From Neisseria weaveri (GTDB lineage Bacteria; Pseudomonadota; Gammaproteobacteria; Burkholderiales; Neisseriaceae), in contig NZ_LR134533.1 of assembly GCF_900638685.1 (NCBI RefSeq), positions 682,001 through 746,000 on the forward strand: a DNA stretch of 64,000 nucleotides, given 5' to 3'. A program made the position numbers and the translations under genes. Position 1 is the stretch's first letter; every line of letters starts with the position of its first letter. Under the pieces are notes generated by a model that worked only from the letters and a program-made list of their open reading frames with translations, did no database searches and was not told the origin of the DNA. Below are positions 18,617 to 26,918 of the stretch, in pieces.

Positions 18617-21600
18617 ATGAGTGCAGTAAACACAATCAGCGCAAAAGAAATTGATGTTACCGCCAAACTAGACGAGAAATTATCGGTTGATTCCTTCGAA
18701 GGACAACCTGCCCTCGCCGTTTCCAGCGAACCTAAAGTCGATACCTTTATCGGCACCCCCAAAGACGATACCTACACTGTCGACCATACCGGAGATACCA
18801 TCGTCGAGCGCATGTATCACGGCAACGATACCGTTCTCAGTTCCGTCGACTACACCCTACCCGACAATGTGGAAAATTTGGAGCTGACCGGCGACGAGAT
18901 TCTTAGCGGCTACGGCAACAACCTGAACAACGAACTGCGCGGCAACGAAGCCAATAACGAACTTTTCGGCTTAAACGGCAACGACCGTTTGTTCGGCGGC
19001 AAAGGCGATGACGCATTATACGGCGGCAACGGTGCCGACCATATGGAAGGCGGCGAAGGCAGCGACCGCTATTATGTCGACCATGAAGCCGACGCCGTTA
19101 TCGAAGTGGCCGACGAAGGCACAGACACGGTATACAGCAACATTACGCACACATTGGCCGACAATGTTGAAAATCTGGTGTTAACCGGTTCAGGCCGTCT
19201 GAAAGGCTACGGCAACGACTTGGACAACCACATTACCAGCAACAACCGCGACAACTACCTTTTCGGCGGCGCAGGTTCCGACACCCTAATCGGCAACAGC
19301 GGTCATGACATTTTGGACGGCGGCACCGAAAACGACATCATGAGAGGCGGTGCCGGTAACGATACTTATTATGTAGACGACAGCGGCGACGTAGCAGTAG
19401 AAAATTTTGGTGCAGGCAAAGATACTGTTTACAGTTCCGTTGATTACACTGCACACGACAACATTGAAAATGTCGTGTTGACCGGAGACCAAGACCTGAA
19501 TGCGGCCGGCAACGATTTAGACAACACCCTTACCGGCAACAGCGGTAAAAACATTTTGGCCGGCGGCGACGGCGACGACGTTTACTATGCCGACAGCAAG
19601 GATACCGTGGTTGAAGAAGCAGACGGCGGCATCGATACGGTGCACAGCGACGGCGATTTCACCTTATCCGACAACGTGGAATATCTGTTCCTGAAGAGCG
19701 GCAACGGTACCGGCAATGACGGCGAAAACGTGTTGCGCGGCGGCGATGACGACAGCCGCTTGAACGGCGGTAAAGGCAACGACAGCCTGTACGGCCACAA
19801 AGGCAACGATATTTTGGACGGCGGCGAAGGCCGTGACAAAATGGTCGGCGGAGAAGGCAACGACACTTATTATGTAGACAATGCCAACGATACCGTTCAT
19901 GAAAAAGACGGAGAAGGTATCGATTTGGTGATTTCAAACGGCAGCTACACCTTGTCCGACAATGTGGAATATCTGTTCCTGAAGAGCGGCGACGGTGTCG
20001 GCAACGATATCGAAAACGTGTTGCGCGGCGGCAATGACGACAGCTACCTGAGAGCAGGCAAAGGCAACGACAGCCTGTACGGCCACAAAGGCAACGACAT
20101 CTTAGACGGTGAAGAAGGTAAAGACAAAATGGTTGGTGGCGAAGGCGACGACATTTACCATGTCGACCACATCAACGACACCGTTAACGAAGAAAAAGAT
20201 GAAGGTATCGACAGCGTATTCTCCAGCGTTAACTACGCTTTGGCCGATCATGCCGAGAATCTGACCCTGAAATCCAACGAAGCCGCACTCAAAGCAAGCG
20301 GCAACGATTTGGACAACATTCTGACCGGTAACGAATTCTACAACACCCTAGACGGCAAAGACGGCAACGACACCCTCTACGGTGGCGGCGGAAACGACGT
20401 TCTCGATGGCGGCAAAGGCGACGACCTTTTAGATGGCGGCAGTGATAACGACCTGTTGAGCGGCGGCGAAGGCAAAGATACATATTACTTTGCCAAAGGC
20501 TACCATCATGACGTGGTTTCAGACGGCTCTAACGACAACGTCGTACGCTTTGGCGAAGGCATCACTGCCGACGGCTTGAGCATCGTCGAGTCCGGCTCTG
20601 ACTGGGTAATTACCATCAAAGAAACCGGCGACACCCTGACCATTCAAAATCAAGCTGCCGGCAGCGTAGCACAATTTGAATTTTCAGACGGCCTCTCTTA
20701 TAGCGCCGCTGATTTGCTGAAAGCCGTCAACGGCACAACCGTGCCGCAACCGGAGCCTGAAGAAGGGCTGACGCTGGTTGGCGACGATAACGACAACGTA
20801 TTGAACGGCGGCAACAAAAACGACGTACTGCAAGGTTTGAAAGGCAACGATACCTTGCGCGGCGGCGCGGGCGCGGATAAGGCCGAAGGCGGTATGGGTG
20901 ACGACAAATTCATTGCCGTCGGCAACGCCACTTCCGGTATCCAAACCGACAACAAAGCATACGATGACGTTTTAGGCAGCGCCGCAAGCAACCTGAACGG
21001 CAAAGATTGGGCGGAAGTCGTTAACGGCGACGTATTCGACGGCGGCGAAGGCAACGACACGCTGTATGTATTCGGCACCACTGACCTGAGCGTTGCTGCG
21101 CTTCAAAGCATTGAAAAAGTCGACATGCCTTCCGATGTGACTTTCGCTGCTTCCCAATTGGACAAACTGGAGATCAACGGCGACGGTGTGGGCGTATTGA
21201 GAATCAAAGGCCAAAGCGCACCTGCGACCGTTGTCTTTGATGCAGGCCAGTTAAACGGCGTGAAACAAATCGATATCGGCGGCAACATCACCGTTAAAGT
21301 TAAAAACCTCGATGTTCTCAAAGGCGTGGAAATCATCAGTGGCACAGGCACTCTGATTTTTGAAGAGCCGAGCCAACTGACTGCCGAGCACTCCGTGACT
21401 TCTTCGGTAAAAGTAATCAATGCCGACAACAGCCCTGCTGCCGGCAAAGCCGAAGTGTTGGATAACATCGTTTCCGCTTCCGAAGGCAATGCCGAAACCA
21501 AAAACGTGCAAGATCTCGACTACCGCGATCTGCTTGCCGACAATGTGAAAAAAGACGGTGCTACCGTGATTTCGCTTAAAGGCTCGCCAGGTAACGACTA

Positions 21601-23209
21601 CATTTCTGGCGGCAACAGCGGCGATGAACTCAACGGAGCAGACGGCGATGACGTTTTAGTCGGCCGTAACGGCAACGATATTTTCGTTATCGAAGGTGCA
21701 GGCAAAAAAACCGTTATTGACGGCGGCAGCAGCCAAGACACCGACACCATCGCATTCGGCAACGCCAAACAAGGCGTAGAAATCGATCTGAGTAAATTTG
21801 AAGGCCGTATCGGAAGCGATACCGTCATTCAAATCGGTGCAGGCAGCAGCGGCGGTGTTGCAGGCGGCGCAGGCGATAAAACCAACCTGATGCTGATCAT
21901 CGACACCTCGGGCAGTATGTGGGGCACAAATATGAAGAATGCCCAAAAAGCCGCTATTGAGCTGATTGAGAAATACAGCCAAACCGGCGGCACGGCCATC
22001 CGCATTATCGGCTTCAGCGATTATGGTTATGTCGTGTTCAACGGCATGAACAAATGGATGAATAAGGCAGAGGCAATTTCAGCCATCAACACCTTATATG
22101 CAGGCGGCGGCACCAACTACTATGGCGCTCTGGATACCGCAGAAACTGCATTTGTAACCAACCGTGGCGATGTGTTTAACGAAAAAGGCCAAAACTTCTC
22201 TATGTTCCTTTCAGACGGCGAGCCTAACAGCTATTTAAGTATGACCCGTCAAGCAGAGTGGGAAAACTTTGTCATCAAACACAAAATCGTTTCACACGCC
22301 ATCGGTTTCGGCGGTATTTACTCCACACACGCCCTTGAACCGATTGCATTTGACGGTACCAAAGTTGCCGATATTGCTGCCGACCACGCGCCCGGCCAAA
22401 TCGATCCGATTCTGCAAGGCGATATTCACAAACTGACCACAACGGTAAGCAGCACGGCCAAAACCGACTTTATCGAAAACGTGGCAGGTACCGCATTTGA
22501 CGACAAGATCACCGGCAACAGCCTGAACAACGAAATCCGTTCCGGCGCAGGCGACGACACACTCAACGGCTTGGGTGGTGACGACCGTCTGCATGGCGGT
22601 GCCGGCAACGATACCTACTACTTCGGCAAAGACTACGGCCATGACGTGATTTACGACACACAAGGCAGCAATACCGTTGTCTTGAAAGGTGTTTCTCAAG
22701 GCGAAGTCAGTCTTCAGGCAGTAGACAAACCTGACGGTACACAAGATTGGGTGATTTCGCTCAACAGCGGTGCCGATACCCTGACCATTGCCGGTCAAAC
22801 GAATGACGACAAAGCAGCCGTAACCAAATTCGTGTTTGACGACGGTGAAGTCGACAATAGCCAGCTGGCCAAACTGCTTGGCGGTCATTCGGCTGACGAT
22901 ACTTCTGTTGAAGTCATCGACGACTCAGAAATTATCCCGGTATTGGGTGCAGACACAGTTACCGAAGGTAACGCGGCTGCCGTCGAAGTCCGCAGCGACA
23001 ATCTGCCTGCAACAGCAGACAACACTGCCGACAGCGTTTCAGACGGCCTGCTCGACAGCGGCAACAACCCGCTGGACAGCGCACTCGACAGCCTGCTGCC
23101 CGCCTCTTCCGCCGTCGCCGGTACCGGCATGGCAGATACCGCGGTTTACCCGGTTGCCGAAACGATTGCCTACACCGAAGATGCTGCAAACACTACTGCG
23201 ATTGTGTAA
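18617..23209 (+). CDS. Giant RTX calcium-binding protein with von Willebrand A domain
   Basis: 1,530 residues, acidic, no signal peptide, consistent with a type I secreted adhesin or effector. Residues about 55-690 hold six tandem modules, each a DTV..S..YTL.DN.ENL strand unit followed by RTX nonapeptides (GGxGxDxL type). Further RTX blocks lie near 715-790, 990-1050 and 1300-1340. A VWA domain spans about 1090-1275 with a full MIDAS: DTSGSM, the Thr in GGGTNYY and the Asp in LSDGEPNS. The extreme C-terminus ([12 protein letters not shown]) is acidic/hydrophobic like type I signals. Start at 18617 has AAAGGAG 9 bases upstream. No secretion ABC genes are nearby. Confidence 0.85.
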   Translation: MSAVNTISAKEIDVTAKLDEKLSVDSFEGQPALAVSSEPKVDTFIGTPKDDTYTVDHTGDTIVERMYHGNDTVLSSVDYTLPDNVENLELTGDEILSGYGNNLNNELRGNEANNELFGLNGNDRLFGGKGDDALYGGNGADHMEGGEGSDRYYVDHEADAVIEVADEGTDTVYSNITHTLADNVENLVLTGSGRLKGYGNDLDNHITSNNRDNYLFGGAGSDTLIGNSGHDILDGGTENDIMRGGAGNDTYYVDDSGDVAVENFGAGKDTVYSSVDYTAHDNIENVVLTGDQDLNAAGNDLDNTLTGNSGKNILAGGDGDDVYYADSKDTVVEEADGGIDTVHSDGDFTLSDNVEYLFLKSGNGTGNDGENVLRGGDDDSRLNGGKGNDSLYGHKGNDILDGGEGRDKMVGGEGNDTYYVDNANDTVHEKDGEGIDLVISNGSYTLSDNVEYLFLKSGDGVGNDIENVLRGGNDDSYLRAGKGNDSLYGHKGNDILDGEEGKDKMVGGEGDDIYHVDHINDTVNEEKDEGIDSVFSSVNYALADHAENLTLKSNEAALKASGNDLDNILTGNEFYNTLDGKDGNDTLYGGGGNDVLDGGKGDDLLDGGSDNDLLSGGEGKDTYYFAKGYHHDVVSDGSNDNVVRFGEGITADGLSIVESGSDWVITIKETGDTLTIQNQAAGSVAQFEFSDGLSYSAADLLKAVNGTTVPQPEPEEGLTLVGDDNDNVLNGGNKNDVLQGLKGNDTLRGGAGADKAEGGMGDDKFIAVGNATSGIQTDNKAYDDVLGSAASNLNGKDWAEVVNGDVFDGGEGNDTLYVFGTTDLSVAALQSIEKVDMPSDVTFAASQLDKLEINGDGVGVLRIKGQSAPATVVFDAGQLNGVKQIDIGGNITVKVKNLDVLKGVEIISGTGTLIFEEPSQLTAEHSVTSSVKVINADNSPAAGKAEVLDNIVSASEGNAETKNVQDLDYRDLLADNVKKDGATVISLKGSPGNDYISGGNSGDELNGADGDDVLVGRNGNDIFVIEGAGKKTVIDGGSSQDTDTIAFGNAKQGVEIDLSKFEGRIGSDTVIQIGAGSSGGVAGGAGDKTNLMLIIDTSGSMWGTNMKNAQKAAIELIEKYSQTGGTAIRIIGFSDYGYVVFNGMNKWMNKAEAISAINTLYAGGGTNYYGALDTAETAFVTNRGDVFNEKGQNFSMFLSDGEPNSYLSMTRQAEWENFVIKHKIVSHAIGFGGIYSTHALEPIAFDGTKVADIAADHAPGQIDPILQGDIHKLTTTVSSTAKTDFIENVAGTAFDDKITGNSLNNEIRSGAGDDTLNGLGGDDRLHGGAGNDTYYFGKDYGHDVIYDTQGSNTVVLKGVSQGEVSLQAVDKPDGTQDWVISLNSGADTLTIAGQTNDDKAAVTKFVFDDGEVDNSQLAKLLGGHSADDTSVEVIDDSEIIPVLGADTVTEGNAAAVEVRSDNLPATADNTADSVSDGLLDSGNNPLDSALDSLLPASSAVAGTGMADTAVYPVAETIAYTEDAANTTAIV
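18770..20330 (+). repeat. Six tandem RTX modules inside the giant protein gene
   Basis: In-frame repeats of roughly 210-310 bp whose markers (DTV..S, DN.EN/EY) begin near 18823, 19129, 19423, 19636, 19921 and 20206. Modules 4 and 5 are nearly identical in DNA in places (for example CTGTTCCTGAAGAGCGGC at 19687 and 19972), so unequal recombination could change the copy number. Confidence 0.8.
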
Positions 23210-23272
23210 TACCGCACCATACAGGCATATCGTTTGGTCAAGTCACATAATTAATGCCTGTATCTAAAGCAG

Positions 23273-23306
23273 AAGGCCGTCTGAAAATTTTCAGACGGCC
23301 TTTTTT
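23273..23306 (+). terminator. DUS-pair terminator after the RTX gene
   Basis: Perfect inverted repeat AAGGCCGTCTGAAAA/TTTTCAGACGGCCTT followed by a T run. Confidence 0.9.
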
Positions 23307-23386
23307 CAAACTTCCATGCAAACAAAACTTAAATACCCATTCAACACAACTTAACGGCTGACCTGTGCCATTTAAGCCTGCTGCTT

Positions 23387-23713
23387 CGGATAATACGACA
23401 ATCCTACCGACAAACTGTCAACCTCCAAAACATATCCCTGCAAAAATTCCGCCAATATAAAGCCTTTGTAGATGAAGAGGGAGTTTGGTTTTACTGTGGG
23501 CTTTTCCCCTGGACACGCGGCATTCGCGGAGTAAGGTGGGAAAATTTTGATCAGGCTCAATTCCGGCCGGGCATGTTCAGTTGGCTGTTTTGTACTTATA
23601 CTGTTTATCTTAATGACCGTTACGGCCGAACCGTAGTGATAAAGAACCTGTTTAACGGCAGGGAGTGGAGTGGACGGGTAAATGATGCAGTATTCGGTCG
23701 GTTAAAAGAATAG
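23387..23713 (+). pseudogene. 5'-truncated unknown gene
   Basis: A reading frame open from 23333 to the stop at 23711-23713 has no ATG or GTG start with a ribosome site. Its last 90 or so codons look like real protein (KAFVDEEGVWFYCGLFPWTR, then TVYLNDRYGRTVVIKNLFNG). The 5' end seems lost at the element border. Family not recognised. Confidence 0.4.
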
Positions 23714-23722
23714 GAGATTATC

Positions 23723-23889
23723 ATGCGTTATATTGTCACATTACTACTTGCTATGGCTTGCGCTATGGTAGTAAGGTTTTTCCCCGATTGGTATTTCTCG
23801 GCATGATTTTTGCACCAATTGCGCCGCCCTCCTCTGACTATGACGATCGTCCTGCACCCATTTACCGAAACGGACGTCGAATAAACTGA
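23723..23889 (+). pseudogene. Small membrane protein ORF with a frameshift
   Basis: A GGAG site precedes ATG 23723, which encodes a hydrophobic start (MRYIVTLLLAMACAMVV) but ends after 27 codons. A shift near the T5C4 tract (about 23776-23786) opens a frame reading FPRLVFLGMIFAPIAPP and a Pro-rich tail to 23889. Either a frameshifted small protein or two short overlapping ORFs; function unknown. Confidence 0.35.
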
Positions 23890-23908
23890 TTTTTTGATTA
23901 TCACTTCG

Positions 23909-23940
23909 ATGCCTGCCTGATTTTATCCGGCAGGCATTTC
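23909..23940 (+). terminator. Terminator
   Basis: Stem ATGCCTGCC/GGCAGGCAT with an 11-base loop and T-rich 3' flank, before the virB7-like gene. Confidence 0.65.
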
Positions 23941-23960
23941 TTATTTAGAAAGGCAGTCTG

Positions 23961-24087
23961 ATGAAAAAAAACATTACTCGTCTTAGCCACTGTTTCATTT
24001 GTTTTCGGGTGTTCCACGAAAGCACCTAAACCTTCCGGCACCCCTTTTCCGATTAATAAAACTTTAGAGGTCAAAAATGCTAGGTAA
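23961..24087 (+). pseudogene. VirB7-like lipoprotein, frameshifted in an A8 tract
   Basis: ATG 23961 is followed by eight A (23964-23971). As written the frame stops early. With seven A it would read MKKTLLVLATVSFVFGCSTK..., a signal peptide with a lipobox (VFGC) and a short mature part of about 24 residues ending at 24087. Size and position just before virB8 fit the T4SS lipoprotein VirB7. The stop overlaps the virB8 ATG (24077). The A tract could be a phase-variable switch, a fixed mutation or a sequencing slip. Confidence 0.6.
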
Positions 24088-24639
24088 ATTCTTCTCAAAA
24101 AAACCGAAAACTGCTGCGGAACGCAAAGAAGCGGCAGAAAAAAACGGGAGCAAAGTGTTAATAAACAAACAGATCAAATGATGCAGATGTCTGCTGATTT
24201 TGAAAAATCAAAGGTTGAATCTGCGCTGTCCCAAGCCAAAAGCTGGAAAAAAGGCTTTTTTGGAAGTTTGGCTGTAAGCGCTTTGGCCGTTGGTGCCGTT
24301 ATGGGACTTACTCCGTTGAAAGAGGCAGTTTCGTTTGTACAGCGGGTAAACGATACAACAGGTGCGGTGGATATCATCACCACGGTTAAAAATAAAGAAA
24401 TGCACTATGACGAAGTGATCAATAAATATTGGCTGTCACAATATGTGCGTTATCGTGAAAGTTATGATTGGGATTTGATTCAGGCAACTTATGATGCCAC
24501 GACGCTGATGAGTTCACCGGCAGTTAAATCTGAGTTTACGGCTTTCTATAATCAACCAACCGGAAAGCGGAATTTGACAAGCATTTTGATTTTATTTCGG
24601 CATACGGAAAACCGACATTGGCAGATTTTTTCCGTGTGA
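24077..24639 (+). pseudogene. virB8: VirB8, frameshifted and 3'-truncated
   Basis: Inner-membrane assembly factor of type IV secretion. The N-terminus (MLGKFFSKKPKTAAERKEAA) breaks at an A7 tract (24138-24144); one more A would join it to the frame of ADFEKSKVESALSQAKSWKK. The membrane helix (GSLAVSALAVGAVMGL), TPLKEAV, VNDTTGAVDI and the periplasmic WLSQYVRYRESYDWD block are clear VirB8 features. Homology ends near 24555, where the sequence shifts frame and runs into an unrelated gene. Probably non-functional. Confidence 0.8.
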
Positions 24640-25160
24640 ACGGATTAAATCGAATGGGATTTTTCGATGAGGCTACGGAATACCTCAAGCAGATGTTTGA
24701 TTCGGCAAACAATACAGATGATCCTGGCTATCTGAAACCTTTGGCTTACATGGGTATGATTTACGGACTTGTTGATGATGCCGGTTACGTTATCGAACGT
24801 TTGAAACGGATGGAATCGTTGGAGCCAAACTACCAAGATGACTTGGAAAGAATTTATCTGCTGTTGAAAGATACCGAAGTTTCTCAATCTGCAATGGTTC
24901 AGGCTATTTTAGCCGCCAAGAAACTTCTTGCAGAAAAAGGTTTGCAGATCCCAACCTACTCTTTTGGTTATTCAGTGGAATACGATATTTTTATTGAGTT
25001 AAAAATGCTCTGTTTTGAAACCGATGTAGAACGGCTCGCCGAAGCAGATGAATCCCTATCCCGCCTATTAGTGGATATGGAAGAATCTGTTGATAAAAAT
25101 CTGATTAATTTTAATATTTCGTGCCGCCCTTATAATCCGAGTTATGGCATAGGCAGTTGA
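24561..25160 (+). pseudogene. Unknown protein, 5' end lost at the virB8 junction
   Basis: The frame is open leftward to the virB8 remnant (reading AEFDKHFDFISAYGKPTLAD) without a proper start, so it is likely the 3' part of a gene joined to virB8 by deletion. A TTG at 24618 could start a 180-residue version. Mostly helical, with TPR-like features (EATEYLKQMFDSANNTDD, DAGYVIERLKRMESLEP). It overlaps or abuts the HEPN gene that follows, so the two may have formed a pair. Function not recognised. Confidence 0.45.
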
Positions 25161-25162
25161 TT

Positions 25163-25531
25163 ATGATTGACCCAAAAGATTTTGTAGATAGTGCAAAAAC
25201 TATGATAGGTGAAAATGAAATAGGCAACCGTAATGCAGTCAGTCGGATGTATTACGGTGTTTATCATACAGGTTTGCAGTTTGCTTTTAATTGTTTGGGA
25301 TTTACATATACATCTGGTTACTCCATGCACAAACAGCTTATTGATTTTTTCAAGCAGCAAAACCGAAGAGACTTAAAGGTTATCGGTCGTCAGATGGAAA
25401 AACTGAGAAATGCTAGAAATGAAGCTGATTATACGCTTGAGACCTATGTTTCTCCTGAAGATGCCAAACTTGATTTAAGAATGGCGTTTCAGACTATTTC
25501 GCAAATCCAACAGTTACAAGAGCGTCCCTAA
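25163..25531 (+). CDS. HEPN-domain protein
   Basis: 122 residues, all helical. It shows the HEPN pattern: SRMYYGVYHTGLQFAFN in the first half and the RNARNEADYTL block, in place of the R-x4-6-H RNase motif, in the second. HEPN proteins of this size are often RNases or scaffolds paired with a nucleotidyltransferase or a TPR-type partner; no nucleotidyltransferase is present. The His of the catalytic motif is missing (RNARNEADY), so RNase activity is doubtful. Begins 2 bp after the stop of the preceding gene. Confidence 0.6.
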   Translation: MIDPKDFVDSAKTMIGENEIGNRNAVSRMYYGVYHTGLQFAFNCLGFTYTSGYSMHKQLIDFFKQQNRRDLKVIGRQMEKLRNARNEADYTLETYVSPEDAKLDLRMAFQTISQIQQLQERP

Positions 25532-25551
25532 TACTAATATCTTATGTTGCT

Positions 25552-25582
25552 AAAGGCCGTCTGAAAATTTCAGACGGCCTTT
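25552..25582 (+). terminator. DUS-pair terminator
   Basis: Perfect inverted repeat AAAGGCCGTCTGAAA/TTTCAGACGGCCTTT after the HEPN gene. Confidence 0.8.
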
Positions 25583-25600
25583 GGTTTGAAAGGATTAAAA

Positions 25601-25995
25601 ATGCCATACATCAACAAAATCGAAGTAATGGGCAACTTGGCCAAAGACCCGGAGCTACGTTACATGCCCGATGGTACGCCGATGACTAAAATCACAGTGG
25701 CCGTTGCCGAAAAATGGACAGAAAAAAAACGAAGGAGCTTAAAGAGCATGTCGAATGGTTCCCTGTCTTGCTATACGGTCGGCACGCTGAGGTCGTGTGC
25801 CAGTATATGAAAAAAGGCGACTGCATTTTGGTGTACGGTAAGTTGCGGTCGCGAACATTTACCGACAACAGCGGTATCGAGCGCAACGTAACCGAAGTGG
25901 TGTGTAACGAAATGCAGATGATCCATACGACCAACCGCCATACACAATCCGGTAATGCCGCTTCACCGGAAGGCGGTATTTACAACATGATTTAA
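25601..25995 (+). pseudogene. ssb: Single-stranded DNA-binding protein, frameshifted
   Basis: The start MPYINKIEVMGNLAKDPELR and the later YMKKGDCILVYGKLRSRTFT with NVTEVVCNEMQMI are the OB-fold of SSB. The two parts are in different frames, separated at an A8 tract (25723-25730) after the codons for KWTE; one more A would restore a single frame of about 131 residues. The C-terminus (GGIYNMI) lacks the usual acidic DDDIPF tail but the same ending (GSIYNMM) occurs in the second 3' copy, so it belongs to this family. Element-borne rather than chromosomal ssb. Confidence 0.75.
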
Positions 25996-26107
25996 GGCCG
26001 TCTGAAAACAAGATATGAGCAGATATTCCCTATCTATCCGATTGCTTTTTCTCCCTGTGGAAACTAAAATGTTCGGACAACTTGATCAAAGGTTGGGAGA
26101 ATACCAT

Positions 26108-26458
26108 ATGAAAACCAAGCAATTACTGCGTTCCATATTGGTTGCTTTCAGTTTGTCGGGTACTGTATTTTGACCGCTGACTTCTGTTTATGCTGCACCA
26201 TATTTCCCCACAACGGCTGCCGCAACGCGGGCAGCAGAGAAACTCGGTTATAAAAAGACCGGGCAAATTTCTAATGGGCAGGCTGTGTATGAAGCAACGA
26301 AATCTGCAAAGGTTAAAGGATTGCCGTATATTACTCCTGATGTGGACAGCCACAAAGGTGGAGCTTGGAAAGCTGCCAAGACCGTTGCGGCTCTTGGCAG
26401 CAAGCAAACCAGGTTAGGCACTTACAACGAAGATTTATCAGTACGCGTAGGAGATTAA
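26108..26458 (+). pseudogene. Secreted toxin-domain protein with an in-frame TGA
   Basis: One frame of 116 codons with a single TGA at 26171-26173. The N-terminus looks like a signal peptide (MKTKQLLRSILVAFSLSGTVF, stop, PLTSVYA). After the probable cleavage (VYA-APYF) comes a compact domain: TAAATRAAEKLGYKKTG, LPYITPDVDSHKGGAWKAA and LGSKQTRLGTYNEDL. The D-x-D-x-H-x-GG-x-WK core recalls the Ntox21-type nuclease domain of polymorphic toxins. An in-frame ATG at 26069 could extend the N-terminus by 13 residues. The stop would silence it unless read through. A likely immunity gene follows 2 bp later. Confidence 0.6.
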
Positions 26459-26460
26459 AA

Positions 26461-26649
26461 ATGAGCGGAACAACAGAATGGGAAGACCGGCAGAAAAGTA
26501 TTGCCCAAACTATTCAAGAGCTTCAAACCTTTGAAGACCAAGAACTTATCGTTGTGGTAACGGATGATGAAGGGCAAACGTTCAAAACAGTGAAACTGGT
26601 AAGTAAAGGTTTTGATGGCGATAAAGTGTATTGTGCTTTACACATTTAA
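26461..26649 (+). CDS. Putative immunity protein for the upstream toxin
   Basis: 62 residues, acidic, no signal peptide (MSGTTEWEDRQKSIAQTIQ, then ELIVVVTDDEGQTFKTVKL). It starts 2 bp after the toxin stop with GGAG upstream, the standard toxin-immunity order. Intact although the toxin has a nonsense codon, as expected if immunity is kept. Assignment rests on position and size, not on a known family. Confidence 0.5.
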   Translation: MSGTTEWEDRQKSIAQTIQELQTFEDQELIVVVTDDEGQTFKTVKLVSKGFDGDKVYCALHI

Positions 26650-26665
26650 CCAATAAAGTAAGCAT

Positions 26666-26698
26666 AGGCAGTCTGAAAACGGTTTTCAGACTGCCTTT
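26666..26698 (+). terminator. Terminator built from a DUS variant
   Basis: Perfect inverted repeat AGGCAGTCTGAAAAC/GTTTTCAGACTGCCT-type. The core GCAGTCTGAA is a one-base DUS variant; the same variant occurs at 23951. Confidence 0.65.
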
Positions 26699-26715
26699 CT
26701 GTTTTCGGACGCGCC

Positions 26716-26855
26716 TATATACCGACAACAGCGGTATCGAGCGCAACGTAACTGAAGTAATCGCCAACGAAATGCAAATAATCCATACTGCAAACCGTCA
26801 TACTCATTCCGGTAATGATGTCTCGCAGGATGGCAGTATTTACAACATGATGTAA
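26716..26855 (+). pseudogene. ssb 3' remnant
   Basis: Encodes only the last 45 or so residues of an SSB (TDNSGIERNVTEVIANEMQI to GSIYNMM). No start. It is the right-hand copy of the 135-bp repeat and probably the original 3' end of the ssb allele that was displaced. Confidence 0.75.
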
Positions 26856-26873
26856 GCTGAGCTTGTTTTTTTT

Positions 26874-26900
26874 AGGCCGTCTGAAATTTTCAGACGGCCT
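26874..26900 (+). terminator. DUS-pair hairpin before virD4
   Basis: Perfect inverted DUS pair followed by TTGC, only 19 bp before the virD4 ATG. Confidence 0.6.
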
Positions 26901-26918
26901 TTGCTTTGGAGTTTGTCC

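Larger units (their letters stand above)
25861..26855 (+). repeat. Direct repeats of the ssb 3' end flanking a toxin/immunity cassette
   Basis: 25861-25995 and 26721-26855 are both 135 bp, end at the ssb stop codon and differ at 24 positions by my count (about 82% identity). Between them lie the toxin and immunity genes. This looks like insertion by homologous or partial duplication of the ssb end. Confidence 0.8.

Noticed and set aside
19286..22888. Long antisense ORFs across the RTX gene
   Set aside because: They mirror the glycine/asparagine-rich repeat codons of the real gene and have no ribosome sites or recognisable domains.
25720..25735. Programmed frameshifting in ssb
   Set aside because: SSB genes are not known for it; the A8 tract more simply fits a slip mutation or a sequencing error. 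The same holds for virB8.
26171..26173. TGA as selenocysteine codon in the toxin-like ORF
   Set aside because: No SECIS-like hairpin recognised after the codon, and the position lies in a signal peptide where Sec is not expected.
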